This document shows, piece by piece, positions 17,240 to 25,168 of a DNA stretch of 64,000 nt. Each line of letters begins with the position of its first letter. Position 1 is the stretch's first letter. Both the position numbers and the translations under genes were made by a program. A model generated the notes under the pieces. The model was given only the letters and a program-made list of their open reading frames with translations, was not told the origin of the DNA and did not search any database. The DNA is taken from the NCBI GenBank assembly GCA_004193285.1, contig SECP01000040.1, forward strand, positions 1 to 64,000, given 5' to 3'. The stretch comes from Myxococcales bacterium. GTDB lineage: Bacteria; Myxococcota_A; Polyangia; Polyangiales; Polyangiaceae.

Positions 17240-18160
17240 TCAGCCTTCGGCGATCAGCTTCTTTACTAGCGCTTCGATCTCCCGAAGCCGCGGGGTGCTG
17301 TAGCCGATCAAGACGTCTCGCACCTGGCCGCGCTTATCGATGACGAACAGTGTAGGCAGCGCGTAGGCTCGGTACGCGCGCACCATGCTGCCTGACCCGT
17401 CGCGCGCGAGTGGGTAGCCGATGCCCATCTCGCCCGCGCTCCGACTCGCGACGTCGATTGGCTCGCTCGTCACTCCGAGCACGGTCACGCCCTGAGCCGA
17501 ATAGCGATCGTGCCAGCCTTGCAGCGTGGGGGCCATGACATGACAAGGCCCGCACCAGCTCGCCCAAAACTCCAGCACGACGACGCGCCCGCTCAAGCCT
17601 GAAAGCGTTGGCGTGATGCTGCCCTGCACCGCGTCCAGCGCGCCAAAATCTGGAGCCCGGGCGCCGACGTAGTTGCGGCGCATGACCTCGTCGTCGTTCG
17701 GCGCGGCTTCCAAATCCGCGGCGAACAATCGCGTCGCCACGCCGCGCAGCACGCCGAGGCTCACGCGTTTGCCAGCGCCGCTCGTCGCGATCGCGTCGCG
17801 GAGCTCGATCGGTCGCCCCACGCTCTGCCCGTCCACGCTGAGCACGACGTCTCCTCCTTGCAGGCCCGCGCGCTCACCGGGTGACCCGCGCATCACCGCG
17901 CGCACCAGCACACCCGAGCCGCCATCCTCGCGCTTGGCCAGCTCCACGCCGAGCCACCCGGGCGTCCCTGGCGCGGCGACGGCCCGAGGGCCCTCTTCTG
18001 CAGCGCTAGGCGTGGGAGCCGCCCTCGGAGGAGCCACCTCGAGGGGGGCTGGCTCGGCGCGGCTCGCAGTACTGAGCGGCGCAGGCGCGGCGGCCGGCTG
18101 GCGCGCCCCCGCGCAGCTCAGCGCTACCGCACAGGCAATCGATGCGATGAGGCTCCTCAT
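17240..18160 (-). CDS. PDZ-thioredoxin fusion lipoprotein (TlpA-like)
   Basis: A 306-aa envelope protein. The signal peptide ends in ALSCAG, a plausible lipobox. A Pro/Ala linker is followed by a PDZ domain (about residues 68-145: GWLGVELAK, GSPGERAGLQGGDVVLSVDG) and then a TlpA-type thioredoxin domain (about 165-305) with active site WASWCGPCHVM and the cis-proline segment YALPTLFVID. It probably reduces or isomerises disulfides in periplasmic or surface partners chosen by the PDZ domain. The ATG at 18160 is preferred over a start ten codons upstream because it begins the signal peptide. Confidence 0.88.
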   Translation of the reverse strand: MRSLIASIACAVALSCAGARQPAAAPAPLSTASRAEPAPLEVAPPRAAPTPSAAEEGPRAVAAPGTPGWLGVELAKREDGGSGVLVRAVMRGSPGERAGLQGGDVVLSVDGQSVGRPIELRDAIATSGAGKRVSLGVLRGVATRLFAADLEAAPNDDEVMRRNYVGARAPDFGALDAVQGSITPTLSGLSGRVVVLEFWASWCGPCHVMAPTLQGWHDRYSAQGVTVLGVTSEPIDVASRSAGEMGIGYPLARDGSGSMVRAYRAYALPTLFVIDKRGQVRDVLIGYSTPRLREIEALVKKLIAEG

Positions 18161-18224
18161 GACGACATGACCACGTGGGCCCGCCGGCAACGACGACCCT
18201 TCACCGTGGTACCATGGTCGTCCC

Positions 18225-18806
18225 GTGCTCGCAGCTAACGCCCCATTTCGCGCTGCATTGCTGAGCGGCGCCGCGGCGGTCGCTCTCAGCGCGTGCGGGT
18301 CCGCCTCCGCGTCCGCCCCGCCGGCCCAGCTGGTCGGCGTCTCGGACGCGCCGCCCGACGCCCCTCGAGCGCCTGCGCCCGCCGCCCTGCCTCGCCAGGT
18401 GTGGCCGGAGCTCGATGCCGCGCGGGCTTGGCCGGAAGCGGGCCCCGCCGTCGTCTCGCTCGCTCATCGCCGGGACGGCTCGCTGGTACACGTCCGCGTG
18501 GACCCCCCGACGGCTCTCCCGGCCTACCTGGCTCTCGCCGCGGCCGCTCCCATGCCGGAGGGCGCGCGAGTCCTCGCCTGGCACGAGACCCCCGCCGGTC
18601 AGGTGGTCGATGGCTACCTACTCGAAAAGCGGGGCGGCGCCTGGTCCGCCGCCGTCATCGACGCCCGCGGCGCGCTCGTGACCGCGAGCCAATCCGCCTG
18701 TCTCCGCTGCCACGACATGGCCCCGGCCGACCACCTCTTCGGTCGCCGCTCACCGCCCCCGCCCGCCTCCTCCGCGGTGGAATCGATCGGCGCCGCGCAG
18801 CGTTGA
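18225..18806 (+). CDS. P460-like single-haem lipoprotein
   Basis: A 193-aa lipoprotein starting at GTG. The lipobox is ALSACG. The C-terminal third contains GARVLAWHETPAG, GYLLEKRGG and then a single haem c-binding motif CLRCH at residues 163-167, followed by DMAPADHLFG. That arrangement is like the cytochrome P460 family, where CxxCH is near the C-terminus and followed by an Asp/Phe segment. Enzymatic activity cannot be told. It is divergent from the PDZ-thioredoxin gene, with only about 64 bp between them. Confidence 0.75.
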   Translation: MLAANAPFRAALLSGAAAVALSACGSASASAPPAQLVGVSDAPPDAPRAPAPAALPRQVWPELDAARAWPEAGPAVVSLAHRRDGSLVHVRVDPPTALPAYLALAAAAPMPEGARVLAWHETPAGQVVDGYLLEKRGGAWSAAVIDARGALVTASQSACLRCHDMAPADHLFGRRSPPPPASSAVESIGAAQR

Positions 18807-19293
18807 CCCCCAGCAGCTGGCGGTTCCAGCTCGCTGACCCCACAAAGTGCAAAGACCCGGCGAGAAGCTCGTCCGGGTCCTAGGCACGTCAGTTAAGCTG
18901 AGAAAAGTTAGTGAAGAGAAGCTTCTAAGGAAGCGACAAGCGCTGAAGCAAAAGCAAGGAAGCGCCCGCGGTGCGGGCATCGGCCGTAAGGCAAGTAACC
19001 TCTGGGGTGCATCCCGAAGGTCACCAGCCCTTAAGCAGTCTCCGTGCCAGTTCTGACCCTGTATTGAAGCCGAGCAATTTCAACGGCTTGAACCCGCCTC
19101 CGCCGTTTCCGCCTACATTCTGCGCCTCGACCTCTGGCTCGCGTGTCAGGGCCCCCCGCCTGACTCTGAAAAGTTTTCACTCCCGGGGGTCATTCCCGGC
19201 CCCGCGTTCGACTCCAGCCGCAGTAAACCGTCACGACGCCATGCGTTTTCCTCTCGCATCTCCGTTCGTCGTGCTATCAACCGCGTCCCCAAC
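18807..19293. other. 487-bp gene-free stretch before tRNA-Arg, unexplained
   Basis: No gene or known RNA is recognised. Bases about 18885-18965 are unusually purine-rich and A-rich for this genome, with AGAAGCTTCT palindromic around 18918. Bases about 19000-19026 can form an imperfect CTGG/CCAG stem. A 69-codon lysine-rich frame starting at GTG 18847 has no recognisable features and is not accepted. The tRNA promoter should lie in the last 50 bases; TATC near 19275 is a weak -10 candidate. Confidence 0.4.
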
Positions 19294-20722
19294 GCACCCG
19301 TAGCTCAGCTGGATAGAGCATCGGACTACGAATCCGAGGGTCGCATGTTCGAATCATGCCGGGTGCGCCAGAAAACACGCTGGTTTGCGATGCAGCCAGC
19401 AGAGCAAAGGGCACGGTCGGTGCCCGAGTCAGCCGGGGCAGCGCGGCCTCCGGAATATCCAGCACCTCGGTAATGCGCACGTAGCGCATGTGGGTCGATG
19501 CGTTGCGGTGCCCAGCCAATGCCATCGCTTGCTGAACGTTCATGCCCGAGCCAGCCAGCCCGGTCGCGAAGGCGCGCCGGAAGCTGTGGAAGTCGAGTGG
19601 CTTGAAATCCTCGGACCCGGCCTGAATCAGGCACAGCCCGCGGGCTTTCGCTTCAGCGGCTTCGGCGGCCGCACCCAGCGCGTCCAGCTCGGTCCGCTCG
19701 GCCTTGCTCGACGCTGCCTGCTCAAGCGCCCGCTGCGCTGCCTGCCATGCGTCGCGCGCTTCAGCGAAGCCATCCAGGGGACGAACGATGCCGGCTTGCC
19801 AGAGCGCTTCCCTAAGGTGCTCCGCATACGAGCTCTTGCCCTGCTTGCGCTTGCCCGCGCGCGGACCGCGCCTGACGGGGAAGACAGGGCCAGAGACTGG
19901 GGAGCCATGCTGCTGCCACCACGCTTGAAGCACCGGCACGAACCGAGCGGGGAGCGCTAGACGGTCGCTCGACTTCGTCTTCGGCCGCGGCACATGCGCG
20001 TCTAGCCAAGTCGACGTGTCGACGTGCTTCCAATCCCACGCGTGCAAGTCGCTGGTTCGCATGCCGCCGAACGTCCGTGAAGTGAACGCCATCGTCGCCA
20101 GCTCGGCGCCGAGGTGTGGGCTCGACATGAGCGCCTCGAATTCTTCATCAGCCAGCACTACGCGCCGTCGTTCGTCCACGCGTGCGTTTTTCGGAACCCG
20201 CACCTTGCGAGCAACGTTCTCGGGAATCTGTTCTTCGCGCCACAGCTCGTCCAGCACGGTCGAGATATCGATCTTGAGGTGCATGATCGTGCGTCGGCTG
20301 CGCCCGTCTCGCTGGCAAGCTTCGAGCGCTTCGAGCACATGCGGGGGTCGAATCGTGTCGATCGGCATCGGCCCGAATGCGGGGAACGCCCAAGCGCTTA
20401 GCCGGCGCATCCGATCTTTCCACGTGGCCAAACCCTGTTCGGCTTGCTTGGCAACCGTCGCGCGCGCGGCTTCCTCGAACGTCTCAATGCGCCGCGTCTG
20501 CGCCGCGGTCACGCTGCCCTCGGCCTCCAGAAGGCGAGCGAGCTTGCGGCGGGCTACGGCCTTGTTGTCGGTGCCGAGCGGCACGCAAAGCCGAACGTAC
20601 TCGCCATCCACCGTCGTCCAGTAGCGGGCGCTCCATCCCGTTTTTCGCCAGACCAGCGACCCTGTTCGGGGGCGTCCCCCAGCGTGCCGTTTCGGTTTCG
20701 AGCGCGTGTTATCGTCGACCAT
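19277..20722 (-). CDS. Tyrosine recombinase (integrase)
   Basis: A 481-aa site-specific recombinase. An N-terminal arm-binding and SAM-like core-binding region (about 1-180) precedes the catalytic domain with Arg222 (GGMRTSDL), HSFRR (His379, Arg382), LAGHRNAS (His405) and nucleophile Tyr414 (THMRYV). A helical Ala/Glu-rich insertion sits at about 319-362. The last residues are not element-encoded: 452-465 are read through the att copy inside the tRNA and 466-481 from the rest of the tRNA and chromosome, with the stop outside the element. It reads toward the tRNA, as expected for the integrating module. Confidence 0.93.
   Translation of the reverse strand: MVDDNTRSKPKRHAGGRPRTGSLVWRKTGWSARYWTTVDGEYVRLCVPLGTDNKAVARRKLARLLEAEGSVTAAQTRRIETFEEAARATVAKQAEQGLATWKDRMRRLSAWAFPAFGPMPIDTIRPPHVLEALEACQRDGRSRRTIMHLKIDISTVLDELWREEQIPENVARKVRVPKNARVDERRRVVLADEEFEALMSSPHLGAELATMAFTSRTFGGMRTSDLHAWDWKHVDTSTWLDAHVPRPKTKSSDRLALPARFVPVLQAWWQQHGSPVSGPVFPVRRGPRAGKRKQGKSSYAEHLREALWQAGIVRPLDGFAEARDAWQAAQRALEQAASSKAERTELDALGAAAEAAEAKARGLCLIQAGSEDFKPLDFHSFRRAFATGLAGSGMNVQQAMALAGHRNASTHMRYVRITEVLDIPEAALPRLTRAPTVPFALLAASQTSVFSGAPGMIRTCDPRIRSPMLYPAELRVRWGRG
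19294..19370 (+). tRNA. tRNA-Arg (anticodon ACG)
   Basis: A full cloverleaf can be drawn: acceptor GCACCCG (19294-19300) pairs with CGGGTGC (19360-19366), D arm GCTC/GAGC, anticodon stem TCGGA/TCCGA with loop CTACGAA giving anticodon ACG, and T arm GCATG-TTCGAAT-CATGC. The discriminator G is at 19367 and CCA is encoded at 19368-19370. It is the integration target of the adjacent element: its last 45 bases from the anticodon loop onward (19326-19370) are repeated 10.1 kb downstream. Confidence 0.97.
19326..19371 (+). repeat. Left attachment site (att), inside tRNA-Arg
   Basis: 46 bp identical to 29409-29454, running from the anticodon loop (CTACG) to one base past the CCA end. Identity stops abruptly on both sides (A versus C before it, A versus T after it). 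On the minus strand it encodes integrase residues 452-465. Confidence 0.95.
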
Positions 20723-20826
20723 GTCGAATCACCTCCAGTGGTTCGGCCACGTCCCCGGCTGTTAGCGCAGCGCGGGGACAACTTGTTTCAGAGTAGCAGG
20801 GCAAAAAGACGATGCCCATCCATCTC

Positions 20827-20887
20827 GCTTGGTGTCGGCACCCGGGTTGCCGGTATCGTTCGGCGGATGACGAAAGGGACACCAAGC
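20827..20887. repeat. 10-bp inverted repeat next to the integrase gene
   Basis: GCTTGGTGTC at 20827-20836 and its exact reverse complement GACACCAAGC at 20878-20887, 41 bp apart, lie between the integrase start and the small + strand frame. This could be an arm-type or regulator-binding site, or an RNA hairpin. The right arm lies inside the first codons of the 69-aa candidate gene. Confidence 0.4.
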
Positions 20888-21076
20888 AACTGGTGGCGGT
20901 GGGCGGCGATCGTGTTTGCTGGATGGGCCGCCTGGAACTGCTCTGAAGCGCGCGAAGCAGGCGCCAAAGCCGGAGACGAAAACGTGCGGGCTGTGAACAA
21001 CTCCAACCGCTGGCGAGCCGCTTGTGAACGCGCGGAGAGGTGCAGAGGGTGCGACATGGGGACGCTTTGCCCATAG
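20867..21076 (+). CDS. Candidate small membrane protein with Cys-rich end
   Basis: A 69-codon frame starting at ATG. The N-terminus SNWWRWAAIVFAGWAAW looks like a short transmembrane helix. The C-terminal third is basic and cysteine-rich (ACERAERCRGCDMGTLC). It is divergent from the integrase and lies in an otherwise empty 575-bp space inside the element. No family is recognised, and the coding status is uncertain because the only support is composition and the plausible topology. Confidence 0.4.
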   Translation: MTKGTPSNWWRWAAIVFAGWAAWNCSEAREAGAKAGDENVRAVNNSNRWRAACERAERCRGCDMGTLCP

Positions 21077-21297
21077 CCGGAGCGGATACCCGCGCGCGCG
21101 AGGGGCGTGCGAACGTCTCTGCCCGAACGCCCGTGCCTAAACCGATTGCTGACATCGACGAATTGGCCAGTATCCGGGCGACTGAAGAACCTTGAGCAAC
21201 GGCTTGCCCCGCCGAAGCTTCCGCGCACGCGCCGAAAATGGCTCGTCCGGACCCTAGATGCGACGGGGTACGGGGGCTTGAGCGGGGGGAAGTTCGG

Positions 21298-21834
21298 CTA
21301 AACATCAGAGCTGCCCCCCAGCTTCTCCAGCAGCGACGCTAGGGGTACTACGGGGCGGCACGCTGCCTCCCGTGCCGCCAGTTCCCACGCGGCGAGCTCA
21401 TGCTGACGAGCGATGCAGGCCAAGGACGCAGCCTGCTTGAAAGCCTCCGCGTCGCCAGCCTCGGCAGCCAGCGATTGCACGAAGCGGCTTGCGGCCATGG
21501 CATGGGCGGCGGACTCCACGAGCGCACCGACGCCCGCGCTGATGGAGCCGCCGTGCGCCCGCGCCAGCTCCCGGCGCCGATGCGCCCCGTAGCGGGCTCC
21601 CCAGCGCGCGAACGGGCGGTAACGCGGGTCGGCGCCATGGGGCCCGAGCGCGCCTCTCACGCCAGGCCTGACACGCTTAGCAGCGCCAGCCGTATTGCCG
21701 GCGACGAAGCGCCCGTTGGCGTCTCGGTCAGAACGGCCCGAAAGCGGCAGCGAAGCGGACGGGAGTTCATCCGAAGGTAGAACCTCAATGCGCGGAGCGC
21801 CCATGCCTTTCCCATGGCCCCTGCGCCAAGCCAT
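21298..21834 (-). CDS. Phage-type small protein (terminase small subunit-like?)
   Basis: A 178-aa basic protein. Residues 37-50 (RDANGRFVAGNTAG) resemble the N-terminal GRFVPGN-type segment found in many phage packaging-associated and DUF5681-type proteins; the rest is arginine-rich then alanine-rich helical (ASRFVQSLAAEAGDAEAF). The ATG at 21834 is used; an ATG ten codons later is also possible. It is divergent from the 160-aa membrane protein at 21891. A packaging role would fit a phage satellite but is inference. Confidence 0.6.
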   Translation of the reverse strand: MAWRRGHGKGMGAPRIEVLPSDELPSASLPLSGRSDRDANGRFVAGNTAGAAKRVRPGVRGALGPHGADPRYRPFARWGARYGAHRRRELARAHGGSISAGVGALVESAAHAMAASRFVQSLAAEAGDAEAFKQAASLACIARQHELAAWELAAREAACRPVVPLASLLEKLGGSSDV

Positions 21835-21890
21835 TACGGGCGGCCCCCCAGGCTTGACTCCAAGGATCCGCCACGTTCATCTCCGCCCCG

Positions 21891-22373
21891 ATGGCGTTCG
21901 TGGGCTCGCTTGCAGCTCTGGTCCTCGTTGTGTTGATTGCCAAGGTCTACGCCCGGCGCGACGCGGCGAGGGCGGCCGCGAGAGCAGAAGCGGACGCACG
22001 GGCGCTGCGCTGGTTTCGGTTCTCTCACGAGATTCGCGAGGAGTGGGAACTCGACCTCAAGGCGATGGTCCTCCGATTCACCCGTCTCGAGGGGGCCATG
22101 GGCGGCGCTGACCCTGTCCTTTACGACGTTGTTCGGCAGGACGACGCAGTGTGGCTGATGAAGATGACTGCCGAATCGCGGCAGACCCAAGTCCTCAACC
22201 TCGAAGACCGCCTCGCGCTGCGACCGCTCGCGGAGCCCGATCTTGAGCAAGTCGACCGCGTCGCTTTGGCACGCCTCAAACGAGAAACGTCTTGGCAGGG
22301 GGTGCCGGCGTCTTTTGCGGCCGACCTCGAAGCGCACTATCAAGCGTTCTTGCGCGCCTTCCCGGACAAGTGA
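21891..22373 (+). CDS. Membrane-anchored protein of unknown function
   Basis: A 160-aa protein. Residues 3-20 (FVGSLAALVLVVLIAKVY) form a single N-terminal transmembrane helix followed by an Arg/Ala-rich, probably coiled-coil stretch. The C-terminal part is a soluble domain (LRFTRLEGAMGGADPVLYDVV, LEAHYQAFLRAF). It is the only element gene besides the 69-aa frame and the trypsin-like protein on the + strand. Function unknown. Confidence 0.65.
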   Translation: MAFVGSLAALVLVVLIAKVYARRDAARAAARAEADARALRWFRFSHEIREEWELDLKAMVLRFTRLEGAMGGADPVLYDVVRQDDAVWLMKMTAESRQTQVLNLEDRLALRPLAEPDLEQVDRVALARLKRETSWQGVPASFAADLEAHYQAFLRAFPDK

Positions 22374-22564
22374 CACTTGTTTCGTGCCCGGGGACCGAGC
22401 GCCGTGCCCAAACACTGGAGAGAGGGGCGACTTCGGGGGCAATTGCGCTGGTCCGTCCAACGGAGCGGCGGCTTCAAACGCCGAAGGTGTGCCGAGCGGG
22501 GGAGCGGCGTCGACGCGCGCCCCAGTTCCGGGGCAGCGCTCCAATTCGCCTTGGGGCGGCCCTC

Positions 22565-22888
22565 TCACGGCCACAGCTCCCGTTCGAGTGGACTGCGAAG
22601 AGCCTTCACGGCTTGGCGTTCGGGCGAGCGCGGACGGCTCAGCTCTAGCCAGTCTTCAGTCCGCACCAGCGCCTCGCAGAGTGCTTTCCGCGCCGTTACT
22701 GCGTGCCCGAAATCATCCGGCCGAAATCCTGCGGCCTGGTAGTTGGCTAAAACTCTGTGGCGCGCTTCTGGACCCTGGACGGCTCGCAGCACGTCCGGCC
22801 ACTCAAAGGCGCTTCCACGGGCGCGACGCACTTTGCCCGCGGCCGTTTTGATGCCGGTTGAGCACGACCCCGTTTGAACGCTAGCCAT
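22565..22888 (-). CDS. Small unrecognised element protein
   Basis: A 107-aa protein from ATG 22888, whose start lies inside the end of the preceding gene (8-bp overlap), so it is the last member of the helicase operon. It has a basic N-terminus, then helices (WPDVLRAVQGPEARHRVLA, AVTARKALCEALVRTEDWLE) and a proline/arginine-containing end. No domain is recognised. Confidence 0.6.
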   Translation of the reverse strand: MASVQTGSCSTGIKTAAGKVRRARGSAFEWPDVLRAVQGPEARHRVLANYQAAGFRPDDFGHAVTARKALCEALVRTEDWLELSRPRSPERQAVKALRSPLERELWP

Positions 22889-23228
22889 CCTGACCCCCGT
22901 CCTCCGCGCGCGCGGGTATTCTGTCGCTCGGTTCGGCAAGGGCTTCCCGCATTGCTTCGAGCCGAAAAAAAAGAATGTAGCCCCAGCCCGCAAGGTCGAG
23001 CGCTTCCTGCTGTAGCTCGCCGACTAGTTCGGCCGGATCGCGGGTGAAGCTCCGATTGCCATACGTCTCGCTGCCTGCCTCGAGTCTGTGCCGGACCGCC
23101 GACGCAAACGCAGAGAACGGGGCGAGCGGATCTGAGTGTGACTGTGCCGGCCCCCCAAAGGGAGCCGCACACACACTACTCAGAACCGTGCCGGGCACCG
23201 TGCCGGGCACACGCGGCACGCTGGTCAT
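22881..23228 (-). CDS. Small phage-type protein, possibly MazG-like
   Basis: A 115-aa protein. The first 30 residues are low complexity (VPGTVPGTV, from a 12-bp tandem DNA repeat at 23185-23208), so the true start could be further in. The core, with GSETYGNRSF, DPAELVGELQQEALDLAGWGY and ILFFRLEAM, resembles the small all-helical proteins of phages that are distant relatives of MazG-type nucleotide pyrophosphohydrolases. It overlaps the ATPase gene by 4 bp upstream and the 107-aa gene by 8 bp downstream. Confidence 0.6.
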   Translation of the reverse strand: MTSVPRVPGTVPGTVLSSVCAAPFGGPAQSHSDPLAPFSAFASAVRHRLEAGSETYGNRSFTRDPAELVGELQQEALDLAGWGYILFFRLEAMREALAEPSDRIPARAEDGGQDG

Positions 23229-24541
23229 TTCCGTTCCTCGAGTGCCCGGCGCACCTCAGTCGGTAGCCGTTGCGGGTCCAACGACGTGAGCTTCGCGTTG
23301 CGAGGGCCCGGCCGGCTCGTCACAGCGTCCCCGAGCAATGCGAGGGCCGCACGGGCGCGGTCACTCCCAATCCCGGTTGCAGCGAGCACCTCGGAACGGA
23401 GATCCCGCGCGTTGAGCTCGCCCTTAGCCTCCAACACTCGAACAAGTTTGGCGGCGTCGGTAACCACGCGCCCCTTAGCCACATCATCGCGGTCGGCTCG
23501 AACCAGCTGTGGCGCGTCGTGGGGTACCGCCCGCAGGGTTTGAGTAGCTCGGTCAATCTTGAGATGGAATTTCCGATCGCGCGGACCGTGCTTGTTCTTG
23601 GCAATTTCGAGTTCAACCAAGTCGGGGTGGTTCGGCACTGGACGAAGCGCGATCAGCACTCGAGCGGAGTATTCGACGGCTCCGCTCCATTTTGCCGATG
23701 CCAGCGCGCTAGTCTGCTGGTTGGGGTCGTTCGAGCGGTAGGAGCCGCGCCCCTGTTCGCTTGTCGCGATGGCTATCAGTCGGAACTTTGTCGCAACGGA
23801 GCGAATCGCCCGGGTGCGGACCGTCACCGCTGACACTTCGGGCAGTTCCCTTCCGTTCGCCTCGGCCTGGACGTCGGCGGCACATGTGACGGTTTGCAAG
23901 GAGTCAATGGCGAGCATTGCGCGGGGGCCCCGCGGGTGCCCCGCGGGATCGCTCTGGGCGCGCTGTTTGGCAAATGCGGCCAAGTCGGCGGCCGCGCTTT
24001 CAATGGTCCAGCTGGCGTCGTAGAGGCGCAGGGGCAGATTGCCGAGCGCCTCGCGCATTTGGGCTACGACGGCCGGGTCACGAATCTCGCAGTTCGTTCG
24101 CGAATGGCCGCCGCGTTGGGCGAAGCGGGTGACGATATCGTCGGGGTCCTCGTCGACGGCGAGCAAGCCCACCACGACCCCGCGTCGCAACGCTTCATGC
24201 ACGACTTGAATCAGTAGCGCCGTTTTTCCCGCGTCGGGAGCGCCGGCAAGGTACCAACGGGTGCCATAGACCGGACCGCCCCCGGTCAACTTGTCCAGTT
24301 CCGCGATACCCGTAGGCTCGTGAATCAGCGACCCCTCGCGAAGCCAGCCGTCCAACACCTGAACGATAGTGGCCCCACTGGGTTGGCTGTTCGCTGCTGC
24401 CGGTGCGACTTTGAGGCTCCGCATGCTCCCGGAATTTGTCGGGGCTACGACCGTCGGAGATTCCGCCAGCTCGCCTTCCCCTTCATCTTCGCAGTGGGTA
24501 TCCAACCAGTCATAGGCGGTATCCTCTTCTCCGCGGCTCAT
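23225..24541 (-). CDS. RecA/DnaB-type ATPase, probable replicative helicase
   Basis: A 438-aa P-loop ATPase. After a disordered N-terminus, the core has IAELDKLTGGGPVYG, Walker A GAPDAGKTAL, VVVGLLAVDED, Walker B MLAIDSLQTV and a sensor-like IAIATSEQG, the pattern of DnaB-C/RepA-like helicases that many satellites and plasmids encode. The C-terminal 90 residues look like a winged-helix (VLEAKGELNARDLRSEV). The ATG at 24541 is chosen because it overlaps the upstream stop as ATGA; an earlier ATG ten codons upstream is less likely. It likely drives replication of the excised element. Confidence 0.8.
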   Translation of the reverse strand: MSRGEEDTAYDWLDTHCEDEGEGELAESPTVVAPTNSGSMRSLKVAPAAANSQPSGATIVQVLDGWLREGSLIHEPTGIAELDKLTGGGPVYGTRWYLAGAPDAGKTALLIQVVHEALRRGVVVGLLAVDEDPDDIVTRFAQRGGHSRTNCEIRDPAVVAQMREALGNLPLRLYDASWTIESAAADLAAFAKQRAQSDPAGHPRGPRAMLAIDSLQTVTCAADVQAEANGRELPEVSAVTVRTRAIRSVATKFRLIAIATSEQGRGSYRSNDPNQQTSALASAKWSGAVEYSARVLIALRPVPNHPDLVELEIAKNKHGPRDRKFHLKIDRATQTLRAVPHDAPQLVRADRDDVAKGRVVTDAAKLVRVLEAKGELNARDLRSEVLAATGIGSDRARAALALLGDAVTSRPGPRNAKLTSLDPQRLPTEVRRALEERK

Positions 24542-24897
24542 GGGGGGCCCCCGCTTCGGGCGCGAAGCCACTCCAGAACCGCTGCTAGCTCGAAGCGTCT
24601 AGCTTCGCAGACCAGTAGGCACGGGAGCCCGGTGCGGACGAGCCGATCCACCGTGCTCGTGGAAACCCCCAGGGAGCGCGCCAGGCTGTTGCGGTCAAGC
24701 AGTTGCGGGCCAGCGCCGGGCGCGGCTCGCTCAAGGGCGTCCGTTACCGCGTCCACCACAAGCGCAGCCACCGCGTCCGCCCCCAGCACCACAATGCGTG
24801 CGGTCTCGGGCCGGTCTTCGTTTTGGGTCAGCCGCGGGGCTCCACGGGCGTGCGCGCGACCGTCGCCCCGCCGGATTCGCGGAATTGCGGGGTTCAA
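24538..24897 (-). CDS. HTH DNA-binding protein (excisionase/MerR-like)
   Basis: A 119-aa protein with a C-terminal helix-turn-helix: LLDRNSLARSLGVSTSTVDRL then a wing-like RTGLPCLLVCEARRFELAAVLEWLR. This is the common HTH_17/AlpA-Xis arrangement found next to integrases and replication genes in mobile elements. The N-terminal half is Ala/Val-rich and of unknown role. The start is TTG, overlapping the preceding stop as TTGA; the stop overlaps the ATPase start. It could be the excisionase or an operon regulator. Confidence 0.75.
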   Translation of the reverse strand: MNPAIPRIRRGDGRAHARGAPRLTQNEDRPETARIVVLGADAVAALVVDAVTDALERAAPGAGPQLLDRNSLARSLGVSTSTVDRLVRTGLPCLLVCEARRFELAAVLEWLRARSGGPP

Positions 24898-25112
24898 GTG
24901 CTCCCGCCTTCCCTGAGTCGCTGCTCAACAAGCGCGATCGTTCCGGCCAGTACCGGTACGCCGGCAGCTACCGAGATGAGCTGTTCACGGTGGACCCCGA
25001 GCGTTTTGGCAGCCCCTCGAGGTCCGAGACTCATAAGGAGGCCCGCGACCCGCACGCGCAGCTCGGCAGGCGGGACCACACCTCGACGTTGGCGGTATTT
25101 GATGTCGGTCAC
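24894..25112 (-). CDS. Small HTH protein
   Basis: A 72-aa protein from GTG 25112. The central part GPRGAAKTLGVHREQLISVAAG followed by VPVLAGTIALVEQRL looks like a short XRE/Cro-like helix-turn-helix with a trailing helix, a type frequent in small regulators of mobile elements. It is the first gene of the tightly overlapping ATPase operon and may be its autoregulator. Confidence 0.65.
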   Translation of the reverse strand: MTDIKYRQRRGVVPPAELRVRVAGLLMSLGPRGAAKTLGVHREQLISVAAGVPVLAGTIALVEQRLREGGST

Positions 25113-25168
25113 GGGCTTCTTTTAGGCCCGGCCCTGGCGTCACCCCAGACGCCCTAAAATCCCGACCA

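Noticed and set aside
18847..19056. 69-codon Lys-rich frame before the tRNA
   Set aside because: No ribosome-binding site, domain or neighbour support; treated as part of an unexplained gene-free stretch.
23185..23208. Short tandem DNA repeat as a CRISPR or regulatory array
   Set aside because: Only two 12-bp copies exist and they lie in a coding frame (PGTVPGT); no spacer structure. No CRISPR array was seen anywhere in the window.
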